Source of the DNA: Brienomyrus brachyistius
Taxonomy: Eukaryota; Chordata; Actinopteri; Osteoglossiformes; Mormyridae
Reading direction: 5' to 3'
Assembly (NCBI RefSeq): GCF_023856365.1
Contig: NC_064543.1
Coordinates: 4,451,952-4,515,951 of the forward strand
Length of the DNA stretch: 64,000 nucleotides
Made by a program: the position numbers and the translations under genes. Below the pieces are notes generated by a model. It did not search any database and was not told the origin of the DNA. It saw nothing but the letters and a program-made list of their open reading frames with translations. Shown in pieces: positions 48,368-59,399 of the stretch. Position 1 is the first letter of the stretch. Each line of letters begins with the position of its first letter.

Positions 48368-48868
48368 TCACTTTGGAGTGTGGTCCACCCCGTCCTCATC
48401 CAGCCACTTATTATCAGACCCTTCTTTCTGCAGCTTGATCTCATGGTTTTTGGTCACGATGAAGGATCTTCCTGGTGGGACGGCAGTGCTCACGTAGATG
48501 GTGGCCTTGATGACCTCCGGGTCTGTGCTGCACTGCACGAACACCGAGGCGAAAGCCGGACGTCCACCGAAGCTCTCGCTGCCCTTGGCAGGAATCACTA
48601 TGAACGGGGTCTCGTTGTCCTGCTTGAAGTACATCCTGGAGCCCTGCTTATCTGTGAAACTGCCGGCGTCCAGCTCCTGTTCATGCAGGTAGATTCGGAG
48701 AAGATTCTCACCACGATTCATCACTGTGGAAAGTGAACGAGCTGCATGTGGTGAGCTTCTAGTAAATGGTGGATTCTGAAAGTTGATTCCGCCAAAGTTG
48801 GGTCCAGGACAGTTGGGTCCAGGACAGTTGGGTCTGCAATGGTTGCCTGTGCTACAGTTGCATCCCAT
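48368..48868 (-). CDS. Copy C: unrecognised family member with Cys/Pro-rich N-terminus, 166 aa
   Basis: The core and C-terminus (DNKWLDEDGVDHTPK) match the other copies, but the first 35 residues are replaced: MGCNCSTGNHCRPNCPGPNC then PGPNFGGINF. Gly2, Cys3, Cys5 and Ser6 fit combined myristoylation and palmitoylation, as in MGCxxS proteins. A CPGPN unit is repeated, in DNA as near-identical 15-bp words (GGGTCCAGGACAGTT in plus orientation at about 48800-48830). Core differences are NRGENLLRI and GSRMYFKQ. The TATA box is at 49210-49217 in minus orientation, and the 5' exons are conserved. It is head to head with copy D. Confidence 0.78.
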   Translation of the reverse strand: MGCNCSTGNHCRPNCPGPNCPGPNFGGINFQNPPFTRSSPHAARSLSTVMNRGENLLRIYLHEQELDAGSFTDKQGSRMYFKQDNETPFIVIPAKGSESFGGRPAFASVFVQCSTDPEVIKATIYVSTAVPPGRSFIVTKNHEIKLQKEGSDNKWLDEDGVDHTPK

Positions 48869-49209
48869 TTCTGAGGAGTTTGGCGATATTTGGAAGTGAC
48901 AGATAAAGAAATAGCAGCAGGAAGCAGCAGGACCTCATTAATGATACAATAATACTTTACAAACACATTCTTGCTCATGTGAAATTTGTTTTAATGTTTC
49001 CAAAGAATTTCTTACCAGATATATATGTTTATGATGACGGGTAGATAGAGTTTCAGAAAAACTTTTCACACCTTTGGGGAAAGTTTCTGTTAAATGGCAC
49101 AATATTATGTGAAATATTACTAAGACGTCTTAAGACACAGATCAGCAGTGTCACTAACTCACCTGTTCGTGGATGAGCTCTTCTGTGAGATGTGATCTGT
49201 TCTGTGTCC

Positions 49210-49217
49210 TTTTTATA
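49210..49217 (-). promoter_or_regulatory. TATA box of copy C
   Basis: TATAAAAA in minus orientation with the same flanks as copy A (GCTACCTGTATAAAAAGG). Sequence beyond about 60 bp upstream follows copy A, not B, D, E or F. Confidence 0.7.
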
Positions 49218-49359
49218 CAGGTAGCTGTACCCTTCTATCCTGGCTTACGAATTGTGTTTAGCTCATTTCTGATGAAGTGATTCAGCAAATTGTTAGAAAC
49301 AGATCCAATCAAACCAATGACACAGTCATGTAGGTATGAACATTTTTGCTTTTCTAAAA

Positions 49360-49770
49360 CCCAAATCAGAAAAAGTTGGTATGGTATGGAAAATGCAAAA
49401 AATAAAAGAGAAAAAAGACAGTGATTCTTAAATGTACTTTGACTTGTATTTCATTGCAGACAGTATGAACCCAAGATATTTTAGGTTTTTTTCCTGTCAG
49501 CTTCCTTTCATTTGTTAATATACATCCATTGCTACACTTGCATATGAATAATTAATTATTTGAAACAGGTGATGTCAACAGGTGATTGTAATCATGATTT
49601 GGTACAAAAGCCACGAAAGGCTTTGAAGAGCAAAGATGAATCGAGAATCTCCAGCTTCTCAACAAATTTGTGAGAAAAGTATTGAAATGTTTAAAAACAA
49701 TGTTCCTCAAAGACAGACTACAAGGGATTTAACGTATGACATGCTGTAAGTAGATGCATCACGTTCTCAC
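49360..49770. mobile_element. DNA-transposon-derived sequence upstream of copy C
   Basis: The same block as at 41830-42200, with a few substitutions. It was therefore present before the A and C segments separated. Confidence 0.5.
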
Positions 49771-50002
49771 ATACTGTAGGAGCAGCGTGCATCACTTTAT
49801 AAGAGCTGCCAGGAGTCTCTATAATTTTATTCTGCTAATGCGTTTGTGTACTTTGTCCACAGACTTTTTGCTTAAAATATTTCCTGGAATTAAATAAATG
49901 TTTGCATAGTTTTGCTGGGTTTGATTTCTCAGATTTTTTTCCAAGTAATTTCATTATAATGCCCTTTGAAGTTGATACTCCTTAATTAAGATCTATTGTA
50001 CA

Positions 50003-50376
50003 TAAATAAATGGGCGTGTTTAGACGGGAATTTAGGCACACCCCCAGAAGGAGGGGGGTTACTCCCTTTGGCTGGCAGCCAAAACTGAGGTGGCTGCATC
50101 TGTAGATACACTCATGTGTTATCAACTATATATGGTATTAAAGGAAATCAAACTGTATCATGTGATCCTTCTGCTGTTCTGTAACTAGAAGTGCAAAATA
50201 AAAGAAGCTGGAAGGGAAGCCGCCCCTCCGAAGTCGGCTGAGTCGAGTCGAGAGACAAGTCTCTGTGACCGGACCGGGCTCCCTGCAGTGAGATGAAGAG
50301 ATCACCGGTGTGGCGTCTTGCTTTGTATCCAGAGACCGGTTACCCAGAGGGTCAGACACATGGGCTGGACCCGACA
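50003..50376 (+). mobile_element. LTR-like composite repeat, 5'-truncated copy 2
   Basis: It begins at AATAAATGGGCGTGTTTAGA, lacking the first 75-80 bp, and ends GGCTGGACCCGACA. The TATA-like and AATAAA words are kept. Confidence 0.35.
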
Positions 50377-50847
50377 TCTACTTACAGCATGTCATACGTT
50401 AAATCCCTTGTAGTCTGTCTTTGAGGAACATTGTACAATAGGTCTTAATTAAAAACAAACAATGCACTTTCTGCCCAGGTTAAAGGCTCCTTATTGGCAG
50501 TTTCCCCATGGGGGTGTGCTGCAGTGACCCATGCTGTGCAGTTTATAATAAAGACATTGAAAATACAAAATACTCTATAAAGAGAAAGTTTAAGCTGTAG
50601 CACTTATATTTATTTTATATATCCATCCATCCATCCATCCATCCATCCATCCATCCATTATTGTGACTGCTTATTCCTCACTATGAATTTCACAAATGTA
50701 CCCTGTAATGAAAATGGTAAAATTATGCAGTGTGACGGCTTCACCTCTATTTGCTTCTGCGGTCCATATCTCGTGCTCTGCACACATAAAACTGTTCCCT
50801 TATTGACAATACTGCACACAATTTTTCTTTGTAAGGAAATAGAAGTC

Positions 50848-51201
50848 GGGGCAGCATGGTGGTGCAGTGGTTAGCACGGTTGCCTCCCACCTCTGGGACC
50901 CGGGTTTGAGTCTCCGCTGGGTTACGTGTGTGTGGAGTTTGCATGTTCTCCCCATGTCGTCGTGGGGTTTCCTCAGGGTACTCCGGTTTCCCCCCACAGT
51001 CCAAGAACATGTTGAGGCTAATTGGACTTGATAAATTGCCTGTAGGTGTGTATGTGAGAGTGAATGGTGTGTGAGTGTGCCCTGCGATGTGCTGGCCCCC
51101 CATCCTGGGTTGTTCCCTGCCTAGTGCCCATTGCTACTGGGATAGGCTCCAGACCCCCCCGACTCAGTAGGATAAGCAGTTTGGAAAATGGGTGGGTGGA
51201 T
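50848..51201 (+). mobile_element. tRNA-derived SINE-like element upstream of copy D
   Basis: A full-length copy with CATGGTGGTGCAGTGGTTAG, CCCGGGTTTGAGTCTCCG and a GGTGGGTGGA end. It is followed by an AT-rich LINE-tail-like block leading to the copy D promoter. Confidence 0.85.
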
Positions 51202-51445
51202 TTAATTTTTATTTTGATATATATTTTCATGTTATTTTTATATTTTGCATTTTACTATGTTATTCATGTTATTTTATTTATATATTTTACTATGTATGTA
51301 ATATTTGTTAATTTTTTCTAAACTGGAAAGCACGTTGGGTTAAGTCCTGTTCTTTTGACATGTGCTATGTAAATAAATGCCTTGATTATCACGTCACCAG
51401 AAACAGGCAATTTATGCTTGATAAGCCAGGATAGGAGGGTACAGC

Positions 51446-51453
51446 TATAAAAA
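51446..51453 (+). promoter_or_regulatory. TATA box of copy D
   Basis: TATAAAAA with the flanks GGGTACAGC and GGACACAGAG shared by B, E and F. Confidence 0.75.
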
Positions 51454-51794
51454 GGACACAGAGCAGATCACATCTCACAGAAGAGCTCATCCACGAACAG
51501 GTGAGTTAGGGACACTGCTGATCTGTGTCTTAAGACGTCTTATTAATATTTCACATAATATTGTGCCATTTAACAGAAACTTTCCCCACAGGTGTGAAAG
51601 GTTTTTCTGAAACTCTATCTACCCGTCATCACACACATATATATCTGGTAAGAAATTCTTTGGAAAGATTAAAACAAATTTCACATGAGCAAGAATGTGT
51701 TTGTAAAGTATTATTGTATCATTAATGAGGTCCTGCTGCTTCCTGCTGCTGTTTCTTTCTCTGTCGCTTCCAGATCTCACCTAACTCTCTGGAA

Positions 51795-52304
51795 ATGGGA
51801 AGCAGTACTAGCACAAACCAGCGTGGCTTAGGCAATATTAGCACAGGTAGCATTCATGGCAATATAGGAGGCAACGTAGGCGGACTCAACTTAGAGAAGG
51901 CCAGATTTACTAGAAGCTCACCACATGCAGCTCGTTCACTTTCCACAGTGGAGAATCTTGGTGAGAATCCTCTCCGAATCTACCTGCATGAACAGGAGCT
52001 GGACGCTGGCAGCTTCACAGATGAACAGGGCTCCACAACGTACTTCAAGCAGGACAACGAGACCCCGTTCATAGTGATTCCTGCCAAGGGCAGCACGAGC
52101 TTCGGTGGACGTCCGGCTTTCGCCTCGGTGTTCGTGCAGTGCAGCACAGACCCGGAGGTCATCAAGGCCACCATCTACGTCAGCACTGCCGTCCCACCAG
52201 GAAGATCCTTCATCGTGACCAACAACCATGAGATAAAACTGCAGAAGGAAGGGTCTGATAATAAGTGGCTGGATGAGGACGGGGTGGACCACACTCCAAA
52301 GTGA
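51795..52304 (+). CDS. Copy D: unrecognised small N-myristoyl-type protein, 169 aa
   Basis: MGSSTSTNQRGLGNISTGSI is identical to copy A for the first 20 residues, then HGNIGGNVGGLNLEKARFTR. The core is as in E and F, with GSTSFGGRPA and C116 in FVQCSTD, ending EDGVDHTPK. It shares TNNHEIKLQ with copy A. The promoter, two noncoding exons and coding acceptor are as in copy B; AATAAA is at 52438. D is the first of three tandem + copies. The RSLS word near residue 47-50 is a possible basophilic kinase site in all copies. Confidence 0.8.
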   Translation: MGSSTSTNQRGLGNISTGSIHGNIGGNVGGLNLEKARFTRSSPHAARSLSTVENLGENPLRIYLHEQELDAGSFTDEQGSTTYFKQDNETPFIVIPAKGSTSFGGRPAFASVFVQCSTDPEVIKATIYVSTAVPPGRSFIVTNNHEIKLQKEGSDNKWLDEDGVDHTPK

Positions 52305-53025
52305 GATCGTCTCCCATGTGAGGTCCTGCAGCAGAATCCATGAAAAATGGTCTTTAATTGGAATGAAAGAAACTGACTGTAAACAGAAACAGAGATTGTT
52401 CACAATGGTACTATTTGCAGTTGGATGATTAATGGCAAATAAAAGAATCTGCAGCTTTCAGCTGAGTCACTGTGCCTGTGTGATGGTGTCTGGAGCTATA
52501 TAGAGGTGGCAGTTTGCTGGTAACACTGGGAACCTGCTGCACTGTCTGAGACACTGGTATTTCTTTCATTGAAATTATTGTTTTTTTTTCCATTCATTTG
52601 TTTTCCAAATCGCTTCATCCAAGTTAGGGTCTTGGGGGGGCAGAGACTGTTGATTGAAATAAAAAAATAATCCACTTGTACACCATGTCCTGCTGTAATT
52701 TTGCTGTGATGAAGGAAGAATCACATTAAGGCTACTGTAAGGGATTGAAACCATTCATGGTGAACTCATCAAAATGATTAGTTTTGTCTTCTTTGTAATT
52801 ATTTTATTTTGCCGTAAATAGGACTACATTTATAAGAAGCACCTGCACTTCCAACGTAACTGCCACTTAGTTTCCAGAGTCGTCGTCCTCTTAATTGTTG
52901 GTGCTGTTTGCCCTCCAGCAGAAGTAAAAATCTCTTGCTGGAGGTTAAGTCGCATACAGCTGAATTCATTGGTAAAAGGGAAAGTAAAACAGATTAAGTT
53001 TATGAATTGGGACATGCCCCAATTA

Positions 53026-53330
53026 TCCATCCATCCATTTTCCAAACTGCTTGTCCTACTGGGTCGCGGGGGGTCCGGAGCCTAGCAATGGGCATAAGGC
53101 AGGGAACAACCCAGGATGGGGGGCCAGCCCATCGCAGGGCACACTCACACACCATTCACTCACATGGGCAATTTAGAAACTCCAATTACCGTCAGCATGT
53201 GTTTGGACTGTGAGGGGAAACCAGATTACCCAGAGGAAACCCCACGACGACATGGGGAGAACATGCAAACTCCATACACACACGTATCCCAGGGGAGACT
53301 CGAACATGGGTCCCAGAGGTGGGAGGCAAT
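53026..53330 (-). mobile_element. tRNA-derived SINE-like element, in D-E spacer
   Basis: A shortened copy that lacks the tRNA-related head. The B-box region is changed (GACTCGAACATGGG in plus orientation). It recurs at 57948-58250 in the E-F spacer, so it predates that duplication. Confidence 0.8.
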
Positions 53331-53701
53331 TATTCAGCACAAACTCAGCACCAATAATCTGAGAAAATTTTGAATGTGATTACTCTATTTTGTTAAAATC
53401 TACTTTAAACATACACTTTTCAAAAACCTATTTTAAGTGGTGCTGATAAATTGAAAAAAATCACATTATAAACATTTCTAGCCAAGACTTTTGAGCTCTG
53501 AAGCTTACAGACATAGGGGCTGGCTACACAAAGGTGAATGAGACATTCAAAGAATTGTATGAGGTTTGATTACTAAAGTATTACAACTTTGAAGTGACTT
53601 TGGAGTCACCAGACCTTTGCATACTGTCATTGGTCCATCAGTCTGGACTGTCTGTCACTGCTCCTCACACCAATCAGTTTGGAAAGGCAGCGTGAATTTT
53701 A

Positions 53702-54064
53702 CAGTGTTTTTCAATTGCTAAGACAGATACTGCAATACTGAAGTTGCTTTCTCAAAACTCTTCATGCAGTCACCACAACATTAATTTTTCAGAGGCCATT
53801 TTGCACATAAGTACATACTGACCCTAAAACTGCCAGTAAAACAGTCAAAACTGAAATATGTCATTTTGCTAAATTACTATCAAGACCCTTTCTAAAATAG
53901 ATTGTAAAAACACATAAAATAAACAAATTATGTTAATTGACACAAGATCAAACAATGAATGCTGTATGCCAAGATATTTCTCCAAAGCATTGCCAAGGAT
54001 GGATCATGTATGTGTAGAGATAGAGTAGAATCAACGGTACTGTCTTAGCAATTGAAAAAAACTG
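53702..54064. mobile_element. Mariner-type MITE, 363 bp, internally deleted copy
   Basis: It has the same inverted ends as the element at 46071 with one substitution on the left (CAGTGTTTTTC), flanked by TA. Inverted relative to the 46071 copy, about 105 bp of its interior are missing at a GTTGTG microhomology. Confidence 0.8.
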
Positions 54065-54184
54065 TAAGAAAACACACAATACTAGCCTTTTTACAGTTTA
54101 TAACATGCAACAGATTAAACGTTGATGTATAAAATGTGCAATCACATTATATTACAGGAATAATACAAAACAATAAATGAATAT

Positions 54185-54296
54185 TAGAACAACAAATTAG
54201 TTAGCTATTAGTTGCTGAGCTATTAAAGTTCTCCTCAAATAAGCTTGATGGGCCGAATGACCTCCTCTGGTTTATAAATTTCTTGTGTTTTTATAT
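54185..54296 (+). mobile_element. LINE 3'-tail remnant
   Basis: GCTGAGCTATTAAAGTTCTC, AAGCTTGATGGGCCGAATGA and CCTCCTCTGGTTTATAAATT match the tail of the LINE remnant at 11.2-11.5 kb. The same remnant appears at about 59105-59220 and inverted at about 45840-45950. Confidence 0.6.
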
Positions 54297-54377
54297 AAAT
54301 TGTCACTCCTGATCAGGATGCCAAGCTTCAAAACAGTTGTGGGTTATGCTGAAAAGCCAGGTCCGTGCCCGGAATCC

Positions 54378-54738
54378 ATCCATCCATCAATCCATTTTCC
54401 AAACCGCTTATCCTATTGGGTCGCGGGGGGTCCGGAGCCCATCCCGGAAGCAAAGGGCACGAGGCAGGGAACAACCTAGGATGGGGGGCCAGCCCATCAC
54501 AAGGCACACTCACACACCATTCACTCACACATACACACCTATGGACAATTTAGCGACTCCAATTAGCCTCAGCATGTTTTTGGACTGTGGGGGGAAACCG
54601 GAGTACCCGGAGGAAACCCCACGACGACATGGGGAGAACATGCAAACTCCACACACATGTAAACCAGGCGGAGACTCGAACCCGGGTCCCAGAGGTGTGA
54701 GGCAACAGTGCTAACCACAGCACCACCATGCCGCCCCG
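54378..54738 (-). mobile_element. tRNA-derived SINE-like element with target duplication, young insertion
   Basis: The element is bounded on both sides by CCGTGCCCGGAATCCA. The E-F spacer (about 59285-59300) and the inverted unit at about 45765-45785 have the empty site with one copy of this word. The A-box region and B-box (GGGTTCGAGTCTCC) are intact. Confidence 0.9.
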
Positions 54739-54849
54739 TGCCCGGAATCCAACTAGTTTAAATGAACTAGAAATTCTGCAAAGAAGAATATTCAGCCAGA
54801 ATTATGCCAGAGGCTTGCTAATGGCTACCAAAAGATTCTGGTTGATACC

Positions 54850-55324
54850 TGTTGTATGTAAACTTGTGACCACAACTAAAAGGTGTTTTTGTAAAGAAAG
54901 CGCCATCTCATGGTAACACCCTGCAAGTGAATAAATGGGCGGGTTTAGACGAGAATTTAGGCACACCCCCAGAAGGAGGGGGGTTACTCCCTTTGGCTGG
55001 CTTTTGGCAGGCAGCCGGCTGGGAGGGGAAAACTGAGGTGGCTGCATCTGTAGATACACTCATGTGTTATCAACTATATATGGTGTTACAGGAAATCAAA
55101 CGGTATCTTGTGATCCTTCTGCTGTTCTGTAACTAGAAGTGCAAAATAAAAGAAGCTGGAAGGGAAGCCGCCCCTCCGAAGTCGGCTGAGTCGAGTCAAG
55201 AGACAAGTGTCTGTGACCGGACCGGGCTCCCTGCAGTGAGATGAAGAGATCACCGGTGTGGCGTCTTGCTTTGTATCCAGAGACCGGTTACCCAGAGGGT
55301 CAGACACATGGGCTGGACCCGACA
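54850..55324 (+). mobile_element. LTR-like composite repeat, copy 3
   Basis: A full-length version from TGTTGTATG to CCCGACA, with TATA-like and AATAAA words. It is preceded by the Tc1 C-terminal remnant at 54745-54880, which overlaps its start. The class is uncertain. Confidence 0.35.
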
Positions 55325-55769
55325 TCTACTTACAGCACGTCATACGTTAAATCCCTTGTAGTCTGACTTTGAGGAACATTGTACAATAGGTCTTAATTAA
55401 AAACAAACAATGCACTTTCTACCCAGGTTAAAGGCTCCTTATTGGCAGTTTCCCCATGGGGGTGTGCTGCAGTGACCCATGCTGTGCAGTTTATAATACA
55501 GACATTGAAAATACAAAATACTCTATAAAGAGAAAGTTTAAGCTGTAGCACATATTTATTTTATATATCCATCCATCCATCCATCCATTATTGTGACCCA
55601 CTTATTCCTCACTATGAATTTCACAAATCACCCTGTAATGAAAATTATGCAGTGTGACGACTTCACCTCTATTTGCTTCTGCGGTCCATATCTCGTGCTC
55701 TGCACACATAAAACTGTTCCCTTATTGACAATACTGCACATACTTTTCTTTGTAAGGGAACAGAAGTTG

Positions 55770-56125
55770 GCGCCGCATGGTGGTGCAGTGGTTAGCACTG
55801 TTGCCTCCCACCTCTGGGACCTGGGTTTAAGTCTCCGCTGGGATAAGTGTGTGTGGAGTTTGCATGTTCTCCCCATGTCGTCGTGGGGTTTCCTCCGGGT
55901 ACTCCGGTTTCCCCCCATAGTCCAAAAACATGCTGAGGCTAATTGGAGTTGCTAAATTGCCCGCAGGTGTGTATGTGAGAGTGAATGGTGTGTGAGTGTG
56001 CCCTGTGATGTGCTGGGCCCCCATACTGGGTTGTTCCCTGCCTCTTGCCCATTGCTTCTGGGATAGGCTCCGGAACCCCACGCGACCCAGTAGGATAAGC
56101 AGTTTGGAAAATGGGTGGATGGATT
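55770..56125 (+). mobile_element. tRNA-derived SINE-like element upstream of copy E
   Basis: A full-length copy beginning CGCCGCATGGTGGTGCAGTG and ending GAAAATGGGTGGATGG. It corresponds in position to those before B, D and F. Confidence 0.85.
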
Positions 56126-56368
56126 TAATTTTTATTTTGATATATATTTTCATGTTATTTTTATATTTTGCATTTTACTATGTTATTCATGTTATTTTAT
56201 TTATATATTTTACTATGTATGTAATATTTGTTAATTTTTTCTAAACTGGAAAGCACTTTGGGTTAAGTCGTGTTCTTTTTAAATGTGCTATGTAAATAAA
56301 TGCCTTGATTATCACGTCACCAGAAACAGGCAATTTATGCTTGATAAGCCAGGATAGGAGGGTACAGC

Positions 56369-56376
56369 TATAAAAA
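56369..56376 (+). promoter_or_regulatory. TATA box of copy E
   Basis: TATAAAAA with family flanks. Confidence 0.75.
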
Positions 56377-56717
56377 GGACACAGAGCAGATCACATCTCA
56401 CAGAAGAGCTCATCCACGAACAGGTGAGTTAGGGACACTGCTGATCTGTGTCTTAAGACGTCTTATTAATATTTCACATAATATTGTGCCATTTAACAGA
56501 AACTTTCCCCACAGGTGTGAAAAGTTTTTCTGAAACTCTGTCTACCCGTCATCACACACATATATATCTGGTAAGAGATTCTTTGGAAAGATTAAAACAA
56601 ATTTCACATGAGCAAGAATGTGTTTGTAAAGTATTATTGTATCATTAATGAGGTCCTGCTGCTTCCTGCTGCTGTTTCTTTCTCTGTCACTTCCAGATCT
56701 CACCTAACTCTCTGGAA

Positions 56718-57227
56718 ATGGGAAGCAGTACTAGCACAAAACAGCGTGGCTTAGGCAATATTAGCACAGGTAGCATTCATGGCAATATACGAGGCAACTT
56801 AGGCGGATTCAACTTAGAGAAGGCCAGATTTACTAGAAGCTCACCAGATGCAGCTCGTTCACTTTCCACAGTGGAGAATCTTGGTGAGAATCCTCTCCGA
56901 ATCTACCTGCATGAACAGGAGCTGGACGCCGGCAGCTTCACAGATAAGCAGGGCTCCACAACGTACTTCAAGCAGGACAACGAGACCCCGTTCATAGTGA
57001 TTCCTGCCAAGGGCAGCACGAGCTTCGGTGGACGTCCGGCTTTCGCCTCGGTGTTCGTGCAGTGCAGCACAGACCCGGAGGTCATCAAGGCCACCATCTA
57101 CGTGAGCACTGCCGTCCCACCAGGAAGATCCTTCATCGTGACCAAAAACCATGAGATAAAACTGCAGAAAGAAGGGTCTGATAATAAGTGGCTGGATGAG
57201 GACGGGGTGGACCACACTCCAAAGTGA
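56718..57227 (+). CDS. Copy E: unrecognised small N-myristoyl-type protein, 169 aa
   Basis: It starts MGSSTSTKQRGLGNISTGSI, then HGNIRGNLGGFNLEKARFTR and SSPDAARSLSTVENLG. It differs from D by about seven residues, mostly in the first 45 positions; the core differs at only a few sites (FTDKQ for FTDEQ, TKNHE for TNNHE). It ends EDGVDHTPK. Promoter, noncoding exons and acceptor are conserved; AATAAA is at 57361. The D-to-E distance is 4923 bp. Confidence 0.8.
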   Translation: MGSSTSTKQRGLGNISTGSIHGNIRGNLGGFNLEKARFTRSSPDAARSLSTVENLGENPLRIYLHEQELDAGSFTDKQGSTTYFKQDNETPFIVIPAKGSTSFGGRPAFASVFVQCSTDPEVIKATIYVSTAVPPGRSFIVTKNHEIKLQKEGSDNKWLDEDGVDHTPK

Positions 57228-57947
57228 GATCGTCTCCCATGTGAGGTCCTGCAGCAGAATCCATGAAAAATGGTCTTTAATTGGAATGAAAGAAACTGAC
57301 TGTAAACAGAAACAGAGATTGTTCACACTGGTACTATTTGCAGTTGGATGATTAATGGCAAATAAAAGAATCTGCAGCTTTCAGCTGAGTCACTGTGCCT
57401 GTGTGATGGTGTCTGGAGCTGTATAGAGGTGGCAGTTTACTGGTAACACTGGGAACCTGCTGCACTGTCTGAGACACTGGTATTTCATTCATTGAAATTA
57501 TTGTTTTTTTTCCATTCATTTGTTTTCCAAATCGCTTCATCCAAGTTAGGGTCTTGGGGGGGCAGAGACTATTGATTGAAATAAAAAAATAATCCACTTG
57601 TACACCATGTCCTGCTGTAATTTTGCTGTGATGAAGGAAGAATCACATTAAGGCTACTGTAAGGGATTGAAACCATTCATGGTGAACTCATCAAAATGAT
57701 TAGTTTTGTCTTCTTTATAATTATTTTATTTTGCCGTAAATAGGACTACATTTATAAGAAGCACCTGCACTTCCAACGTAACTGCCACTTAGTTTCCAGA
57801 GTCGTCGTCCTCTTAATTGTTGGTGCTGTTTGCCCTCCAGCAGAAGTAAAAATCTCTTGCTGGAGGTTAAGTCGCATACAGCTGAATTCATTGGTAAAAG
57901 GGAAAGTAAAACAGATTAAGTTTATGAATTGGGACATGCCCCAATTA

Positions 57948-58250
57948 TCCATCCATCCATTTTCCAAACTGCTTGTCCTACTGGGTCGCGGGGGGTCCGG
58001 AGCCTAGCAATGGGCATAAGGCAGGGAACAACCCAGGATGGGGGGCCAGCCCATCGCAGGGCACACTCACACACCATTCACTCACATGGGCAATTTAGAA
58101 ACTCCAATTACCGTCAGCATGTGTTTGGACTGTGAGGGGAAACCAGATTACCCAGAGGAAACCCCACGACGACATGGGGAGAACATGCAAACTCCATACA
58201 CACACGTATCCCAGGGGAGACTCGAACATGGGTCCCAGAGGTGGGAGGCA
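57948..58250 (-). mobile_element. tRNA-derived SINE-like element, in E-F spacer
   Basis: Essentially the same headless copy as at 53026-53330, carried by the tandem duplication. Confidence 0.8.
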
Positions 58251-58623
58251 ATTATTCAGCACAAACTCAGCACCAATAATCTGAGAAAATTTTGAATGTG
58301 ATTACTCTATTTTGTTAAAATCTACTTTAAACATACACTTTTCAAAAACCTATTTTAAGTGGTGCTGATAAATTGAAAAAAATCACATTATAAACATTTC
58401 TAGCCAAGACTTTTGAGCTCTGAAGCTTACAGACATAGGGGCTGGCTACACAAAGGTGAATGAGACATTCAAAGAATTGTATGAGGTTTGATTACTAAAG
58501 TATTACAACTTTGAAGTGACTTTGGAGTCACCAGACCTTTGCATACTGTCATTGGTCCATCAGTCTGGACTGTCTGTCACTGCTCCTCACACCAATCAGT
58601 TTGGAAAGGCAGCGTGAATTTTA

Positions 58624-58986
58624 CAGTGTTTTTCAATTGCTAAGACAGATACTGCAATACTGAAGTTGCTTTCTCAAAACTCTTCATGCAGTCACCACAA
58701 CATTAATTTTTCAGAGGCCATTTTGCACATAAGTACATACTGACCCTAAAACTGCCAGTAAAACAGTCAAAACTGAAATATGTCATTTTGCTAAATTACT
58801 ATCAAGACCCTTTCTAAAATAGATTGTAAAAACACATAAAATAAACAAATTATGTTAATTGACACAAGATCAAACAATGAATGCTGTATGCCAAGATATT
58901 TCTCCAAAGCATTGCCAAGGATGGATAATGTATGTGTAGAGATAGAGTAGAATCTACGGTATTGTCTTAGCAATTGAAAAAAACTG
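58624..58986. mobile_element. Mariner-type MITE, 363 bp, duplicate copy
   Basis: Matches the element at 53702-54064 in ends, length and internal deletion, with a few substitutions. Confidence 0.8.
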
Positions 58987-59399
58987 TAAGAAAACACACA
59001 ATACTAGACTTTTTACAGTTTATAACATGCAACAGATTAAACGTTGATGTATAAAATGTGCAATCACATTATATTACAGGAATAATACAAAACAATAAAT
59101 GAATATTAGAACAACAAATTAGTTAGCTATTAGTTGCTGAGCTATTAAAGTTCTCCTCAAATAAGCTTGATGGGCCGAATGACCTCCTCTGGTTTATAAA
59201 TTTCTTGTGTTTTTATATAAATTGTCACTCCTGATCAGGATGCCAAGCTTCAAAACAGTTGTGGGTTATGCTGAAAAGCCAGGTCCGTGCCCGGAACCCA
59301 ACTAGTTTAAATGAACTAGAAATTCTGCAAAGAAGAATATTCAGCCAGAATTATGCCAGAGGCTTGCTAATGGCTACCAAAAGATTCTGGTTGATACCT

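Noticed and set aside
47249..58295. Recurrent frames with [12 protein letters not shown] and [13 protein letters not shown]
   Set aside because: They are translations of the SINE-like repeat in different frames and occur wherever that repeat does.
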